Assembly (NCBI GenBank): GCA_964537685.1
Contig: CAZICM010000061.1
Coordinates: 1 to 56,685, forward strand
Length of the DNA stretch: 56,685 nt
Source of the DNA: CAZICM01 sp964537685
Lineage (GTDB): Bacteria; Myxococcota_A; Polyangia; Polyangiales; Polyangiaceae
Direction: 5' to 3'
The position numbers and the translations under genes were made by a program. The notes beneath the pieces were generated by a model. That model had not been told where the DNA came from and made no database searches. It was given only the letters and a program-made list of their open reading frames with translations. Of the stretch, positions 35,270 through 45,659 are shown one piece after another; the stretch's first letter is position 1; each line of letters opens with the position of its first letter.

Positions 35270-36178
35270 ATGCACTCTTCATTTCATCGCCGGACTCTGT
35301 TTGAAGCGCGATTTCTGCTAACCATTTCCTCTCTGGGCCTGCTCACTGCGCTGAGCGGGAACGCATTGGCCCAAAGCGATCCGCTGAAAAAAGAGCTTGC
35401 GCCTGGCAGCCCGGATTCACCTTCCGAGCCAGCGCCGGCAACCGTGGACGACAAAGATCAAAAAGACGTGGACGAGCCCAGGAAGGCTTCGGTTGCCGCG
35501 TCACCCACAACGCCGCCTTCCAATTACAATTATCCGCCTCCCTATCCGCCGCCCGAGCCGCTGCCCCAGCCCGAGCCTGAGCCCGATCCTTTTCACCGCG
35601 ATCATTTTGAAATAACCATGGGTTTTTTGGTGGGACAGCGCTCCTACACCAAGTCCCGTTTTCAATTTGATGATGGCAATGCCGGCAATATCGGCGGCGG
35701 GCAATTGGTCGAGCCTTTTGAAAAAGCGCCTTTCGACAAAGTGACGGTGATGGGGCTGCGTTATGATATGCGGCTCGTGATTAGCTATGTGCGGCTGCTC
35801 GCGGGATTTGATTTTCCGTTTCCGTCGTACCGCACGCAGGATGCAACGGGTACGTATACGATTCAGGGGACGCAGCGCACGGTGACGGTGCAATCGCTGT
35901 CGGCGAAGGAGCTGCGCTTTGGGCTGGGCGCCGAATATCCTTATAAATCAATCGCGGTATTTGCCGATTTGATCGGCGGTGTTCACTGGTCGAGCGCGGA
36001 ATTTGCGATCGATGGTTCGAATGCAAATTATAGCGCGACGGATTTTGCATTTTCAGGCCGCGGCGGGATTCGCTTGCATGTGCGGCCGTGGTTTTTTGCG
36101 AGTCTGTCGGGCGAGGTGGGGATTATCGGCGATATTGTTTGGAATGGGGATATGTCGGTAGGCTTTGCCTTCCCCTGA
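35270..36178 (+). CDS. Probable outer-membrane beta-barrel protein, 302 aa
   Basis: The protein has an N-terminal Sec signal (residues 1-35, ending ALA-Q). Residues 36-105 are disordered and rich in Pro, Ala, Asp and Glu (PPPYPPPEPLPQPEPEP). From residue 112 to the end it alternates aromatic and Gly residues in barrel-like strands (FEITMGFLVGQRSYTKSRF, MRLVISYVRLLAGFDFPF, AVFADLIGGVHWSSAEFAI, SVGFAFP). A Pro-rich leader before a barrel also occurs in the protein at 12392-13627, though I see no direct similarity beyond style. Family unknown; a structural or transport role in the outer membrane is inferred. It is convergent with the next gene, 3 bases apart. Confidence 0.75.
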   Translation: MHSSFHRRTLFEARFLLTISSLGLLTALSGNALAQSDPLKKELAPGSPDSPSEPAPATVDDKDQKDVDEPRKASVAASPTTPPSNYNYPPPYPPPEPLPQPEPEPDPFHRDHFEITMGFLVGQRSYTKSRFQFDDGNAGNIGGGQLVEPFEKAPFDKVTVMGLRYDMRLVISYVRLLAGFDFPFPSYRTQDATGTYTIQGTQRTVTVQSLSAKELRFGLGAEYPYKSIAVFADLIGGVHWSSAEFAIDGSNANYSATDFAFSGRGGIRLHVRPWFFASLSGEVGIIGDIVWNGDMSVGFAFP

Positions 36179-36181
36179 ATC

Positions 36182-37429
36182 CTATTGGGGAACGGGGACC
36201 GGAATGGTTTCCGTGGGAGCGCCGTCGACGCTAAAGGCAAAATTGTCGAGCAATACGGTCGAATCTAAAACCCCATCGCCCGAATCCCAAATCGAAAATT
36301 CAAGCGTGATATTGTCGCCCGGTTTTTGAAGGGGCGAAGTGGTCATCAGCCAATCGGTGGCCGCACTGTTGTTTCCATCGTCGAAGCCCGTGCCGGCCAG
36401 GCCGCCCGGTCCGAGATCGCAGGGGAAATCTTTTCCGCCCGCATTCTGCGCATGGCATACGCGAAGGAAGCCGGCATTTACGCTGATCGTATTGCCCTGT
36501 GAATCGTAAGAAATGTTTCCATCGGGCTGGTTTGCAGGCTGAGGGCTGAGCATCGCGACAAAGAAATCGTTGTAGGTCGAACAGACAAAGCCCGGGAATT
36601 CATAGGTGTAGAAGTTTAGATTAAAGGAGAGCGATTTGGCGTTGGTCGGCGTTTTTACTTCGACGCGCAATCCAATTGAATCGTGAGGCTCGCCGGTAAT
36701 TACACCCGGACAGGAGGGTGACTCTTTGGGATAACCGGATGGAGAACCACTCGTATAGAATTTATCGTAACCCCCAGGGCTTTCATAACCCGGGTCGCTG
36801 GGCGCCCGCGCGGCCCCGGAAGACAAGACGAGCATTTTGCTGCCTTCTTGGGGATTCATTGGGCCGAATTTCGATAGAATGCCGTAACCCAAGGGGTCGT
36901 AGGCGGCCGAAAATGGCGTGCCATCCGCGAGAATATATTGGGCTTTGACCAATCCCCAGCGCTGTGGATCGCCTCCTTGCAATTTGCAGAGGCCAATGGC
37001 GCGCGCCGCGTCCACGGGATCGTCGCCGTTTAATGATAGTGCTGAATCGCAATTCGTTGGATTGTCGTCAGCCACTCCATTGCAATCATCGTCGATTGTA
37101 TTGCCCGCGTAGTCCTGAGCGCCGGGATTCATGAGTTCGGTGCAGTCGTTGCAATCGCCTTGCGCTCCGGTCCAGCCGTCGCCATCATTATCGATATTTG
37201 GATCAACACCGTCGCATTTTGGTGCCATTTGCAGGATACCAGAGCCGCCTTCGCCGCCTCCGGTGGGATTGATCCCAATATCCCCAGAGCTGCTGGAGCC
37301 GGAGGATGTCGTGTTATCATCATCGTCTTTGTCTTTAAATCGGCTTTCCCGGGTGGCTGTACAGGCAGCGATAGCCATCATCGAGAAAGCACCAATCATT
37401 GTCCATTTCGTCAATACTCTTGTATTCAT
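36182..37429 (-). CDS. Choice-of-anchor L lipoprotein with MopE-like metal-binding motif
   Basis: The 415-residue lipoprotein (lipobox IAAC, Cys23) starts at ATG 37429, which has AAGGAT upstream. Residues 28-65 are a Ser/Gly linker. Residues 70-130 hold an Asp-rich MopE-type module (DPNIDNDGDGWTGAQGDCND and IDDDCNGVADD), a putative calcium or metal site stabilised by disulfides. The larger C-terminal part (from about 150) fits a choice-of-anchor L domain, with FGPMNPQEGSKMLVLSSG and FDDGNNSAATDWLMTTSP. These domains are found on surface and secreted proteins of myxobacteria and Bacteroidetes; function is unknown beyond surface display. Confidence 0.85.
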   Translation of the reverse strand: MNTRVLTKWTMIGAFSMMAIAACTATRESRFKDKDDDDNTTSSGSSSSGDIGINPTGGGEGGSGILQMAPKCDGVDPNIDNDGDGWTGAQGDCNDCTELMNPGAQDYAGNTIDDDCNGVADDNPTNCDSALSLNGDDPVDAARAIGLCKLQGGDPQRWGLVKAQYILADGTPFSAAYDPLGYGILSKFGPMNPQEGSKMLVLSSGAARAPSDPGYESPGGYDKFYTSGSPSGYPKESPSCPGVITGEPHDSIGLRVEVKTPTNAKSLSFNLNFYTYEFPGFVCSTYNDFFVAMLSPQPANQPDGNISYDSQGNTISVNAGFLRVCHAQNAGGKDFPCDLGPGGLAGTGFDDGNNSAATDWLMTTSPLQKPGDNITLEFSIWDSGDGVLDSTVLLDNFAFSVDGAPTETIPVPVPQ

Positions 37430-37792
37430 TGGCGTATCCTTAAGCGTTGAGGAGAAGTAGAGAGGAAGAGGGTAAGGGCGGCGTCGTAAACAAGAAGGAA
37501 TCTGTGTTGAATATCTCATGGCTGACGCTGAATTGCAGCGGTTTTCGCGAATGGAAGCCGATTTAGGATGTTTCGTTCATGCGCGTTCTTGCCTGAAAGA
37601 ATTGATTCACTATGCAATTGTTTAGTTATTGAAGTCTTTATTCAAATAAACCGGGGTTTCACTGGGTCTTAGAAGCCTAAGCGGCCCAAGTTCCAGAAGC
37701 GCTTTCAAAGCCGCACGCGACAAACAAGGAAGGCTGTATGCTGCCCCTCCCCCGCGTGTGCTTTTGACCCTCATTTTCGTGTGAGCGTGTCG
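37430..37792. other. 363-base intergenic region between divergent genes
   Basis: This is the longest stretch without a gene. It is more AT-rich than its surroundings around 37610-37660 and must contain the promoters of the choice-of-anchor gene (leftward) and the giant TPR gene (rightward). I see no convincing promoter boxes, tRNA or conserved frame. At 37668-37681 a CTTAG/CTAAG stem with an AAGC loop sits inside a TGGG...CCCA frame (37663-37688), possibly an RNA hairpin. A minus-strand open frame at 37677-37997 overlaps the TPR gene and is not credible. Confidence 0.6.
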
Positions 37793-40700
37793 ATGAATGA
37801 CGATACCGCCGATCCGAATAAGGCCGCTTCTTTACCCGCAGACTTGACCGTAGGCATTCAGAATTGCCTCGAAGAGCCTGAAAACGAAGACCATTGGGAT
37901 AGGCTCGAGGAGCTGGCGGACAAGCATCAAATGCCCGAGGAAGCCGCTTCAACCTACGAGCAGGCCCTGGGCGCCACGGCGTCGCCGGACATCGCAACGC
38001 TGTTAGGCCAGCGGGCCGTGCGCTTTCATAATGAGTGGTTTAGCGATAACGCGCCGCTCGTGAGGGTGCTCACGCGGGTGCTCGCTATCGATCCGCTGGC
38101 GGATTGGGCGTTCGAGCGAGTGTCTTTGCTTCTGACTGTGGGCGAGCGCTGGGATGAGCTTTTGGCGCTTTACGATCGGGCGCTGGAGGCCGCGACCGAT
38201 AAGCTGCGGAAGCGTGAGCTCTTGGATGAAGCGGCGCATGTCGCAAAAGATTTCGCGGGTCAGCCTGATCGGGCCATTCATTATCTGGAGCAGCTTTATC
38301 CGCTAAAGCCTCAGGATGCCCAGCTTGCCGCTTCGCTGGAGCGTTTGCTGGAAGCGCGCGGCAGATACCGCGATTTGATTCAGTTGTGGACGACGCGCGT
38401 GGCTGTGCTGGCGCCCGATGCGGCTCAGGCGACGAGGGCGCGTATCGCCGCGTGCTGGCTCGATCATTTGTCCAATCCCGCTGAGTCACTGCTGGTGATC
38501 GAGCCGCTGCTCGCGGGAGGTGGTGAAGAGGCGACGGCGTGCGAGCTTTTGGAGCGGATTGTGGCCATGGCGGATGCAGCGCCGGCAACGCGCAAGCGGG
38601 CGCTCGAGCTCGTGAAGGGGCGTTATGCGGCGGCAGGCCGTTCGGAGGATGTGATCCGGGTGCTCATGGGAGCGCTGTCCTTCTTTGAACCGGCAGCCAA
38701 AATCGAGGCTCATCATGAAATCGCCGAGCGGCTGAGCGCGCAGGGGCGCGATGCGGAGGCGATGGATCATATCGCGGCCATTGTTGCGCTCGACGCATCG
38801 GACATGGATGCGCTGGAACAGCTTCGGCTGTTGGCGGAGCGGACGGGAAGGCATGCGGCGCACGCGGATGCGCTGGCGGCGGCGGCCGATTCGGCGCGCG
38901 ATCGGCGATGGGCTGTGTCTCTGCTTCATGAAGCGGCGACAGTGAAGTGCGATCGCGTTGGAGATGATGCGGGCGGTATCGCGCTGTTTTCCAAGGCGTT
39001 TGCAGCACCGGAGGCGGGGCAGGATGTGCTCATGTCGGTGGGAAGGCGGCTTTCGGGCCTGCTCGAGCAAAATGGCAGAAAGGCCGAGCTGCTCGATGTT
39101 CTGGAGCGCTTGGCCACGCTTGTGACGGATACGGCGGAGCGCTGCGCGCTCTTGGGGAAGGCGGCGCGGCTTGCGGATGAACAGGACGATTTGGCCCGCG
39201 CGCTGCGGTTGTGGGAGAGGCGGCTCGGAGAGAATGCAGCCGATATCGAGGCACTGGATGCGATCATCGATCTGCTCGGGCGTACAGAAAGCTGGGAGCC
39301 TTTGGTCGAAGCGCTCCGCAAGCGCGCCAACGCATCCCAGGGAGCGCAAAGCCGCGATGATTTGGTTCGGATCGGCGGAATTATGTCGGGTCCGCTGCAC
39401 GACAAAGATCGGGCGATTTTGGCGTGGCGAGAAGTTGAAGAGCGCTTTGGGCGCAATGAGCAGACGGTCGATGCGCTTGCCGATTTACTGATGCAGGCAG
39501 GCCGCTGGGAGGAGCTGAGCGGGCTTTTGGGGACGGCTATCGCCGATGAAGGCCCGGGCGCGAGGCGTGCGTATTTGCTGGCGCGGCATGGCGATGTCTA
39601 TCGCCAGAAACTGAGCGTTCCGCTTCAGGCTCTCGCCTGTTACAGCGCGGCCCTGGCCGAGGAGCCGCATAACGAGACGGGCCGCGAGGGGCTTCGCGCC
39701 CTGCTTCACGATGCCTCGTGTGCGCCCGAAGCGCTCGATGCGCTGGTGAAGGCGTTTGCGCACACCGACGAGTGGGAACAGACGCTTGCGCTTTTGGATC
39801 AGCGGCTGCAGGCGGCCTCAAGCGATAAGGCAAGGGCGGCCATTTTGCTGGATGCCGCGACGACGCAAGAAGAACGGGGCAATCAAGTCGATGCGGCGCT
39901 TCTGTCGGTGGGCCGCGCGCTCGCTTACGATCCTTCTGACAAGGAAATTGAACAGGAGCTGCTGAGGCTTGCGGCCAAATCCCAAAATTGGCTGACAACG
40001 GTTGAGGCGTATCACCAAGCGATTCAGGCCGCGGCGGCTGACCCGGCGCGCGTTGCCGGACTCCGTTTTCAGCGGGGCGCGATTCTCGAGGAAAATCTTC
40101 AAGATCTCGAGGCTGCGCTTTCGGCGTACACGCTCGTGCGGGACGCCGTTCCCGGCGATTTAAAGGCGGCACAAGCCCTGGTGCGCGTGGCTGCGCGCCT
40201 GAGGAAGTGGGATCAGGTGGCCCAGGCCATTACGGTGGCAGCGCGGGCACAGGATGCGGTGCACGATGAGCTGTTTCACATCGTGGAAGGCATCGCGGGC
40301 GAGGACGATTGGGATGACGCCGTACGCGCAATGGAGCGTGCTGTGCGCGAGGAAAAAGGGCTTTCGCCTCATGTCGCGCATGCGCTCGAGAAGCAGGTCG
40401 GCGTGTGGAACCGAGACCGGCGAAGCGATGCCGCGGCCGCGGAGCACGCCCTGCTGCGGGCCGTCTATCACGATGAAGCCCAGTCCGACACGCTCCGCAT
40501 GCTTGCCGATCTACAGCGGCGCAAGCCGGGGCGGGCACTGGTCGACACACTGCTCAAGCTCGCCGCGGTCGATGCTCACGATTTAAGCTCGCTGTACGAG
40601 GCTGCGTATGTGGCGCAGAAGGATGTGGGCGATCGCGAGCTCGCGCGCCCCATTTTGGCCCGGTTGTACGCAGAAGCCTCGGAGCAATGGAGAAACGGGC

Positions 40701-43700
40701 AGATTGTTTGGACGTCCAGCTCGCCGGATCAGCTTGTTGGATGGGCTTTGGCCGAACTTGTAAGCGTGCACGAGCAAGCCGGAGAATACGCCCGCGCCGT
40801 GCAATTGCTTGTCGACGGTGCCCGCCTTCCCTTCGACCGCGCGGCCGCGCACACCCTGTACCACCGCGCGGCGGATATTGCGTCGGCGAAAATGGCCGAT
40901 TCAGCGCTCGCTATTCAGCTCTACAGGACGCTGATCGCTGAAGAGCCTACCGATGCCAAGGCCATTACCGAACTGGCGGGCTTGTACCGGGCGGCTGGGA
41001 GGCTGAGCGACTTAATCGATTTGCACAAGCACGAGCTCAAGCTCACCCAATCGGCAGAGCGAAGGCTCTCTCTCCGCATCGAGATCGCAGAGGCTTTCGC
41101 TTCGCTTGGCGATGTGAGCGGCCGCATTGATGCGCTGTCCGATAACCTTCGCGAAGATCCGGGCCACGAGCCTTCCATTGAAGCGCTTTCAGCGGCCTTG
41201 GAGGGCGATGGCCGCTTCCGCGACTTGGCCACGGTGCTTTCCGAGCAGGCAGCTATCCTCGAGGACCGCGGCGACCAATCCCGCGCTCAAGGGCTCTGGA
41301 TTCACGTCGCGGGCGTAGCCGAACAGCGGCTTAGCGATATCGACATGGCGCTTTCCGCGTACCGGAGCGCCGTGAGGCTTGGCCCATCGGCTGAAGCCCT
41401 AGATGCGCTGGCTAGGCTGCACACCGCCCGGGGTGAACATGCGCAGGCTGTTGGATGGCTCGAGCAGCGCCTTGTCATCACTCCCGACGGCGAGCGGACG
41501 CCTGTGGTGCTCAAGCTGGCTGATGCGCTGACCGGCGCCGGCAAGGCAGATAAAGCCCGTGCAAAACTGGAGCAAGCCATCGATGCAGCACCGTCGGCCA
41601 AGGAGATCCGCTTGCGCTTGGCCGCGCTGTACCGCGCATCCGAAGCCTGGGAGCCTTTGGTTAAACTGCTCTTGGAAGGCACGCATCATGAAGACGACGC
41701 TCAAGTGCGCCTCGCTTCGCTGACAGAAGCTGCCGACATTCAATTTGGCAGGCTCAACTTGGCCAACGACGCAGTGAGCACCCTGCACCAAGCGATGGAG
41801 ATCGCCCCGCAGGACAAGAATGTGCGGGCATCGCTGGCGGATGCGCTTCGCGGAGCAGGCCGGCTGGATGAGGCGAAGACGATTCTGGAAGGGCTCGTCG
41901 AGGAGTTTGGCCGGAGAAGACCGGCTCAGCGCGCCACGCTGCATTTTCAGCTTGCGCAGGTAGCCCGCGCCCGCGGCGACCTGAACGAGGCATTGCATCA
42001 ACTGGATTTCGCCTCTGAAATGAATATGGGGCACGCAGGCGTGCTTCAGCTTTTGGGCGAGCTGGCTCAGGAGGCGGGCCAGCTTGAGCGGGCAGAAAAG
42101 GCTTATCGCGCGCTGCTGTTGATCGTGCGGCGCCAGCGTCCCGGCGAGGCGGCATCAGGTCCGCCCATCGGTCAAGCGCAGGTACTGCTTCAGCTCTACC
42201 GGATCGCCCAGCGCTTGGAGCAGGCCGATCGCGCGAAGGAGCTTTTGGAATCCGCGTTTGAAATCGCGGCTCAGAGCGACGAAGAATCCATCCGTTTCGA
42301 GAACGCGCTCCGGGCTCTCGGCGACGGCGAGCTTCTTCTCCGATCCCTGGAAGCCCGGCTCGCAAGGGCGACCAATTCCACTGGACAAGCAGGGGTTCTG
42401 TCCGAGATCGCCAAGCTGATGGAGGATCAGGGGCGGGCGGCCGAAGCGCTGGACATGCGGATGCGTGCGATGGCGCAGGCGCCCCAAGCCGCCGATGTGC
42501 GGGCAGCCTCGAGAGCTCTCGCGGCCAAGATTGGCCAAACCCAGCGATACATCGAGCATCTGGAACAACTCGCAGCCAATGCGCAGGGCTCGGGTTCTAA
42601 CGCCCAGGCCGCCGATCTGTACCTCGAGCTCGGCGACATCGCAGAGCGCGAGCTGAGCGATCCGGCAAGGGCTCTTTCGGCTCTCGTCCGCGCAGAAGAA
42701 ACAGGCGAACGGCAGATCGACGCCTGGAAAGCCATGGGCCGCGTAAGCGCAGCCGTCGGCGACCGTGTCACGCAGGCGCGCGTGCTCCGCAAGTTGCTCG
42801 AGTCGGCGGACGGCCTGCCTCCCGAAGATCAAACCGAAGCTACTTACCGCCTCGCGGAGCTCGAGCTGTCCCAGGCCGATACGCGCGAACAAGGCACGAG
42901 CACGCTTCAATGGGCTTTGGAACGCGATCCTCAATTCGAACGGGCCGCCGAAATGCTGAAGCGCGCCGCTGAATCGGGCGACGCGACCGTACTTGCGCTG
43001 TATGAGCGGGTGGCTCGCTCGTCCGGCCAAACCGCGATGCTCCTCGATGCGCTGGAGCGCCTTTCTGCCCTGCCCGAAACTCCGCTCGATGTGTTCCGCG
43101 AAGCCGTCGAGCTTGCCACATCCACCGGCGAATCAGCCCGCTCGGAGGCTCTGCTTCACCACGCCGTCCAGCGCGCAGAGCAGCGCGGCGAAAGCATGAG
43201 CGATGTGGTGTGGGCGCTGACAGCGCTGGCCGAACGCCGCAAGTCTGAAAACGACTTCGCGGGAGCCGTCGCATGGATGCGCCGGGCCATGCAAAACGCG
43301 GAAGCCGATGAAGCTTTCCAGCTCGGCCTGGAAGTGGCGGCCCTCGCCGCAGGCCCGATGAACGATCTTCCATTGGCCGCAAAGACCTATGAAGAGCTTC
43401 TCGAACGAGATCCCAGCGATCGCGCCGTATGGGAACCTCTTCTCGATATCTACAGAAAACTCGGCGAGGAAAGCCGGCTGGAAGCGCTGATCGCCTCCAC
43501 GGTCGACTCGGTGCTCGATGGCTCAGATAGGCGCCGCCTGCGTATGGAGCGCGCGCGCCTTCTGCTCTCGCGGGGCCGGAGTGAAGAAGCCGTGGCTGTG
43601 CTTCAAGACATTTTGCAGGAGGATCCCGACGACACCGACACGGCGGAGCTCTTGATGGGTGTCTACGAAAAATCGGGGCGCACCGACGACTTGGCGGACT

Positions 43701-45574
43701 TGCTTCAGCGCCAGCTCGAAGGCGCGAGAAGCCGGAATGAAGGCGTAGCCATCGCTTCGCTATCCCTCAAGCTGGCAGCGCTGCTGTCGCCAACACGCCG
43801 CGAAGATGCGATTGATACCCTCAAGAGCGCGCTGGAAAATGTTCCCGACGATCGCCGCATCATTCAAGAACTGCTCGCGCTCTTCCGGCCCGAAGACAGT
43901 GCCTCCGATCGGGCCGACGTCATGGAGCGGATGTTCACGTACGAAACGGGCGAGCGCGCGGCCCAGCTCGCCTTGTCGCTTGCAGCCGTGCGCGCATCGA
44001 TCCCCGATGAAGAAGGCGAAGAGCGCGCCCTCGAACGCGGATATGCGCTTTGCCCTGAAAGCCAGGCTCTTTCCGACCGCCTGCTTCAGTTCTACGGCAC
44101 GCACGAGCGCTACGACAAACTGGCAGCCATGCTGATGAGCCTCGCGGATCGCATTCAAGATCCGGCCACTGCTGCAGCCAAGCTCCGCGAAGTCGCAAGC
44201 CTCTATGCCAATCAGCTCAGCGATCCGGGCTCTGCGTCACGGGCCTTGAAGCGCGCGCAAATCCTTGTTCCCAGCGATCGATCCCTCGTCCGCGATCTTG
44301 CCCATGCGCTCGTACTCGCGGGCGATGCAGCAGGCGCTGTCGAGGAAGTGAGCGGCGCCATCCAGCATGCGGGCACTGACCAAAGCGCGCTGACAGAGCT
44401 TCTCAAACTCCGCGCCGAACTCTACACGCAGCGCGGCGAAGAGGCGCTGGCCGTGGGCGATCTCGATCGGGCCTTGTCGCTCGGCGATACCAGCGTGCTC
44501 CCCGCCCTGTCCGACGCTCTCTTCCAGCAGCGCAATGCCGCTTCCGACCGGGGCGATACCGACATGCTGAGAGCGTCCACGCTGAGGCTCGTAGACATCC
44601 TCAAACAGATGGGCGAGGCCGAACGCAGCCGCGATCTCTTGGCATCGTGGGCGGAGCAAAATCCGCATGACGGCGCCGCCCTTCGCGCCTTGCTCGACCT
44701 TCACATCGCAGCGGAAAACTTCCGGAGTGTCGCCGAGATCTGCAATCGCCTGATCGACATTGAAAGCGGCGATGCCAAGGTCGACGCGGCCCTAAAACTC
44801 GCTGATGCCTGCACCCGCGAAGGCGTTCCCATGGCTGCGCGCCTGGGCATGGAGCGGGCCTTCTCCGCTGTACCCACCAACACAGCGCTGCGCGATCAGC
44901 TCCGGAAGCTCTACGAGCAAATCGGCGCGCACCGCGAGCATGCGGCTCTCTATCTCAAAGAAGCCGAGGGCTTGGGCGAAGACCCTGCGCGCTTCGAGGC
45001 TCTTCGCAAAGCGGGAGAGCTCCTGCTCCAATCCGCAAGCGACGCCGAATCCGCCATTTCTCCCCTGGAGGAAGCGCTGCGCATCAAGCCCGCCGATCAC
45101 GAAACCACGATTCTGCTTGCGGACGCCTACACGCTCACCGGCCGTTTGCAGGAGGCGACCGATCTCATCAACAACGCGATTGCTGGCCACAAGAACCGCC
45201 GCTCCCGCGAAGTTGCCGTACTTCAGCACCGGATGGCCCGCGTTGCCGCCGCTGCGGGCGATCGAAGCGTTGAGGTCGCATGGCTTGGCGTCGCCTTCGA
45301 AGCGGACATGCAGAATGGCCAAATCGCAGCCGAGCTTTCGACGACAGCGATGGAGCTCGGCGAATTTGAAGTAGCCCTCAAAGCCCTGCGCGCGATAACG
45401 ATGATGAAAAACCCTGCCCCCATGGGCCGGGCAATGGCCTACCTCAACCAGGGCAAAATCGCCCACCGCCAAGGCGATGCCCGGCGCGCGGCAATCCTCG
45501 CCAAAAAAGCCCAAACCGAAGACCCCGAACTCGCCGAGGCCAAGGAATTCCTTCAGCAGATCGGCGCCGGCTGA
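37793..45574 (+). CDS. Giant TPR-repeat protein, 2593 aa
   Basis: This very long cytoplasmic protein is made almost only of tetratricopeptide-like helix pairs. Units recur throughout, such as RDKAILAWREVEERFGRNEQ, AEKAYRALLLIVRRQRPGEA and AAKTYEELLERDPSDRAVWE, with the usual Ala/Gly/Leu at packing positions. No signal peptide, membrane segment or catalytic motif is visible. The N-terminus is acidic and short. The start is uncertain: ATG 37793 or GTG 37781, and neither has a clear ribosome site. TPR solenoids are scaffolds for protein complexes; similar 1500-4000-residue TPR proteins occur in Myxococcota, but few are characterised. It stands alone, flanked by divergent and convergent lipoprotein genes, and a strong terminator follows. 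Confidence 0.9.
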   Translation: MNDDTADPNKAASLPADLTVGIQNCLEEPENEDHWDRLEELADKHQMPEEAASTYEQALGATASPDIATLLGQRAVRFHNEWFSDNAPLVRVLTRVLAIDPLADWAFERVSLLLTVGERWDELLALYDRALEAATDKLRKRELLDEAAHVAKDFAGQPDRAIHYLEQLYPLKPQDAQLAASLERLLEARGRYRDLIQLWTTRVAVLAPDAAQATRARIAACWLDHLSNPAESLLVIEPLLAGGGEEATACELLERIVAMADAAPATRKRALELVKGRYAAAGRSEDVIRVLMGALSFFEPAAKIEAHHEIAERLSAQGRDAEAMDHIAAIVALDASDMDALEQLRLLAERTGRHAAHADALAAAADSARDRRWAVSLLHEAATVKCDRVGDDAGGIALFSKAFAAPEAGQDVLMSVGRRLSGLLEQNGRKAELLDVLERLATLVTDTAERCALLGKAARLADEQDDLARALRLWERRLGENAADIEALDAIIDLLGRTESWEPLVEALRKRANASQGAQSRDDLVRIGGIMSGPLHDKDRAILAWREVEERFGRNEQTVDALADLLMQAGRWEELSGLLGTAIADEGPGARRAYLLARHGDVYRQKLSVPLQALACYSAALAEEPHNETGREGLRALLHDASCAPEALDALVKAFAHTDEWEQTLALLDQRLQAASSDKARAAILLDAATTQEERGNQVDAALLSVGRALAYDPSDKEIEQELLRLAAKSQNWLTTVEAYHQAIQAAAADPARVAGLRFQRGAILEENLQDLEAALSAYTLVRDAVPGDLKAAQALVRVAARLRKWDQVAQAITVAARAQDAVHDELFHIVEGIAGEDDWDDAVRAMERAVREEKGLSPHVAHALEKQVGVWNRDRRSDAAAAEHALLRAVYHDEAQSDTLRMLADLQRRKPGRALVDTLLKLAAVDAHDLSSLYEAAYVAQKDVGDRELARPILARLYAEASEQWRNGQIVWTSSSPDQLVGWALAELVSVHEQAGEYARAVQLLVDGARLPFDRAAAHTLYHRAADIASAKMADSALAIQLYRTLIAEEPTDAKAITELAGLYRAAGRLSDLIDLHKHELKLTQSAERRLSLRIEIAEAFASLGDVSGRIDALSDNLREDPGHEPSIEALSAALEGDGRFRDLATVLSEQAAILEDRGDQSRAQGLWIHVAGVAEQRLSDIDMALSAYRSAVRLGPSAEALDALARLHTARGEHAQAVGWLEQRLVITPDGERTPVVLKLADALTGAGKADKARAKLEQAIDAAPSAKEIRLRLAALYRASEAWEPLVKLLLEGTHHEDDAQVRLASLTEAADIQFGRLNLANDAVSTLHQAMEIAPQDKNVRASLADALRGAGRLDEAKTILEGLVEEFGRRRPAQRATLHFQLAQVARARGDLNEALHQLDFASEMNMGHAGVLQLLGELAQEAGQLERAEKAYRALLLIVRRQRPGEAASGPPIGQAQVLLQLYRIAQRLEQADRAKELLESAFEIAAQSDEESIRFENALRALGDGELLLRSLEARLARATNSTGQAGVLSEIAKLMEDQGRAAEALDMRMRAMAQAPQAADVRAASRALAAKIGQTQRYIEHLEQLAANAQGSGSNAQAADLYLELGDIAERELSDPARALSALVRAEETGERQIDAWKAMGRVSAAVGDRVTQARVLRKLLESADGLPPEDQTEATYRLAELELSQADTREQGTSTLQWALERDPQFERAAEMLKRAAESGDATVLALYERVARSSGQTAMLLDALERLSALPETPLDVFREAVELATSTGESARSEALLHHAVQRAEQRGESMSDVVWALTALAERRKSENDFAGAVAWMRRAMQNAEADEAFQLGLEVAALAAGPMNDLPLAAKTYEELLERDPSDRAVWEPLLDIYRKLGEESRLEALIASTVDSVLDGSDRRRLRMERARLLLSRGRSEEAVAVLQDILQEDPDDTDTAELLMGVYEKSGRTDDLADLLQRQLEGARSRNEGVAIASLSLKLAALLSPTRREDAIDTLKSALENVPDDRRIIQELLALFRPEDSASDRADVMERMFTYETGERAAQLALSLAAVRASIPDEEGEERALERGYALCPESQALSDRLLQFYGTHERYDKLAAMLMSLADRIQDPATAAAKLREVASLYANQLSDPGSASRALKRAQILVPSDRSLVRDLAHALVLAGDAAGAVEEVSGAIQHAGTDQSALTELLKLRAELYTQRGEEALAVGDLDRALSLGDTSVLPALSDALFQQRNAASDRGDTDMLRASTLRLVDILKQMGEAERSRDLLASWAEQNPHDGAALRALLDLHIAAENFRSVAEICNRLIDIESGDAKVDAALKLADACTREGVPMAARLGMERAFSAVPTNTALRDQLRKLYEQIGAHREHAALYLKEAEGLGEDPARFEALRKAGELLLQSASDAESAISPLEEALRIKPADHETTILLADAYTLTGRLQEATDLINNAIAGHKNRRSREVAVLQHRMARVAAAAGDRSVEVAWLGVAFEADMQNGQIAAELSTTAMELGEFEVALKALRAITMMKNPAPMGRAMAYLNQGKIAHRQGDARRAAILAKKAQTEDPELAEAKEFLQQIGAG

Positions 45575-45595
45575 AACGGCATCCCGCAAAACAAA

Positions 45596-45624
45596 GGCGG
45601 CGCTGGATATTTCACAGCGCCGCC
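45596..45624. terminator. Bidirectional intrinsic terminator
   Basis: GGCGGCGCTG (45596-45605) and CAGCGCCGCC (45615-45624) form a perfect 10-bp GC stem with a 9-base loop. On the minus strand it is followed by TTTGTTTT, so it terminates the fibro-slime gene well. On the plus strand it follows the TPR gene by 21 bases but has only CTTATATA after it. Confidence 0.8.
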
Positions 45625-45659
45625 CTTATATACGATCGCATTCCAATCCAATAAAATTG

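Noticed and set aside
37677..37997. Minus-strand hypothetical gene in the intergenic gap
   Set aside because: It overlaps the TPR gene start, has Arg/Pro-rich sequence with no features, and no ribosome site.
38486..39400. Minus-strand frame inside the giant TPR gene
   Set aside because: It is a shadow of GC-rich coding DNA with no recognisable protein features.
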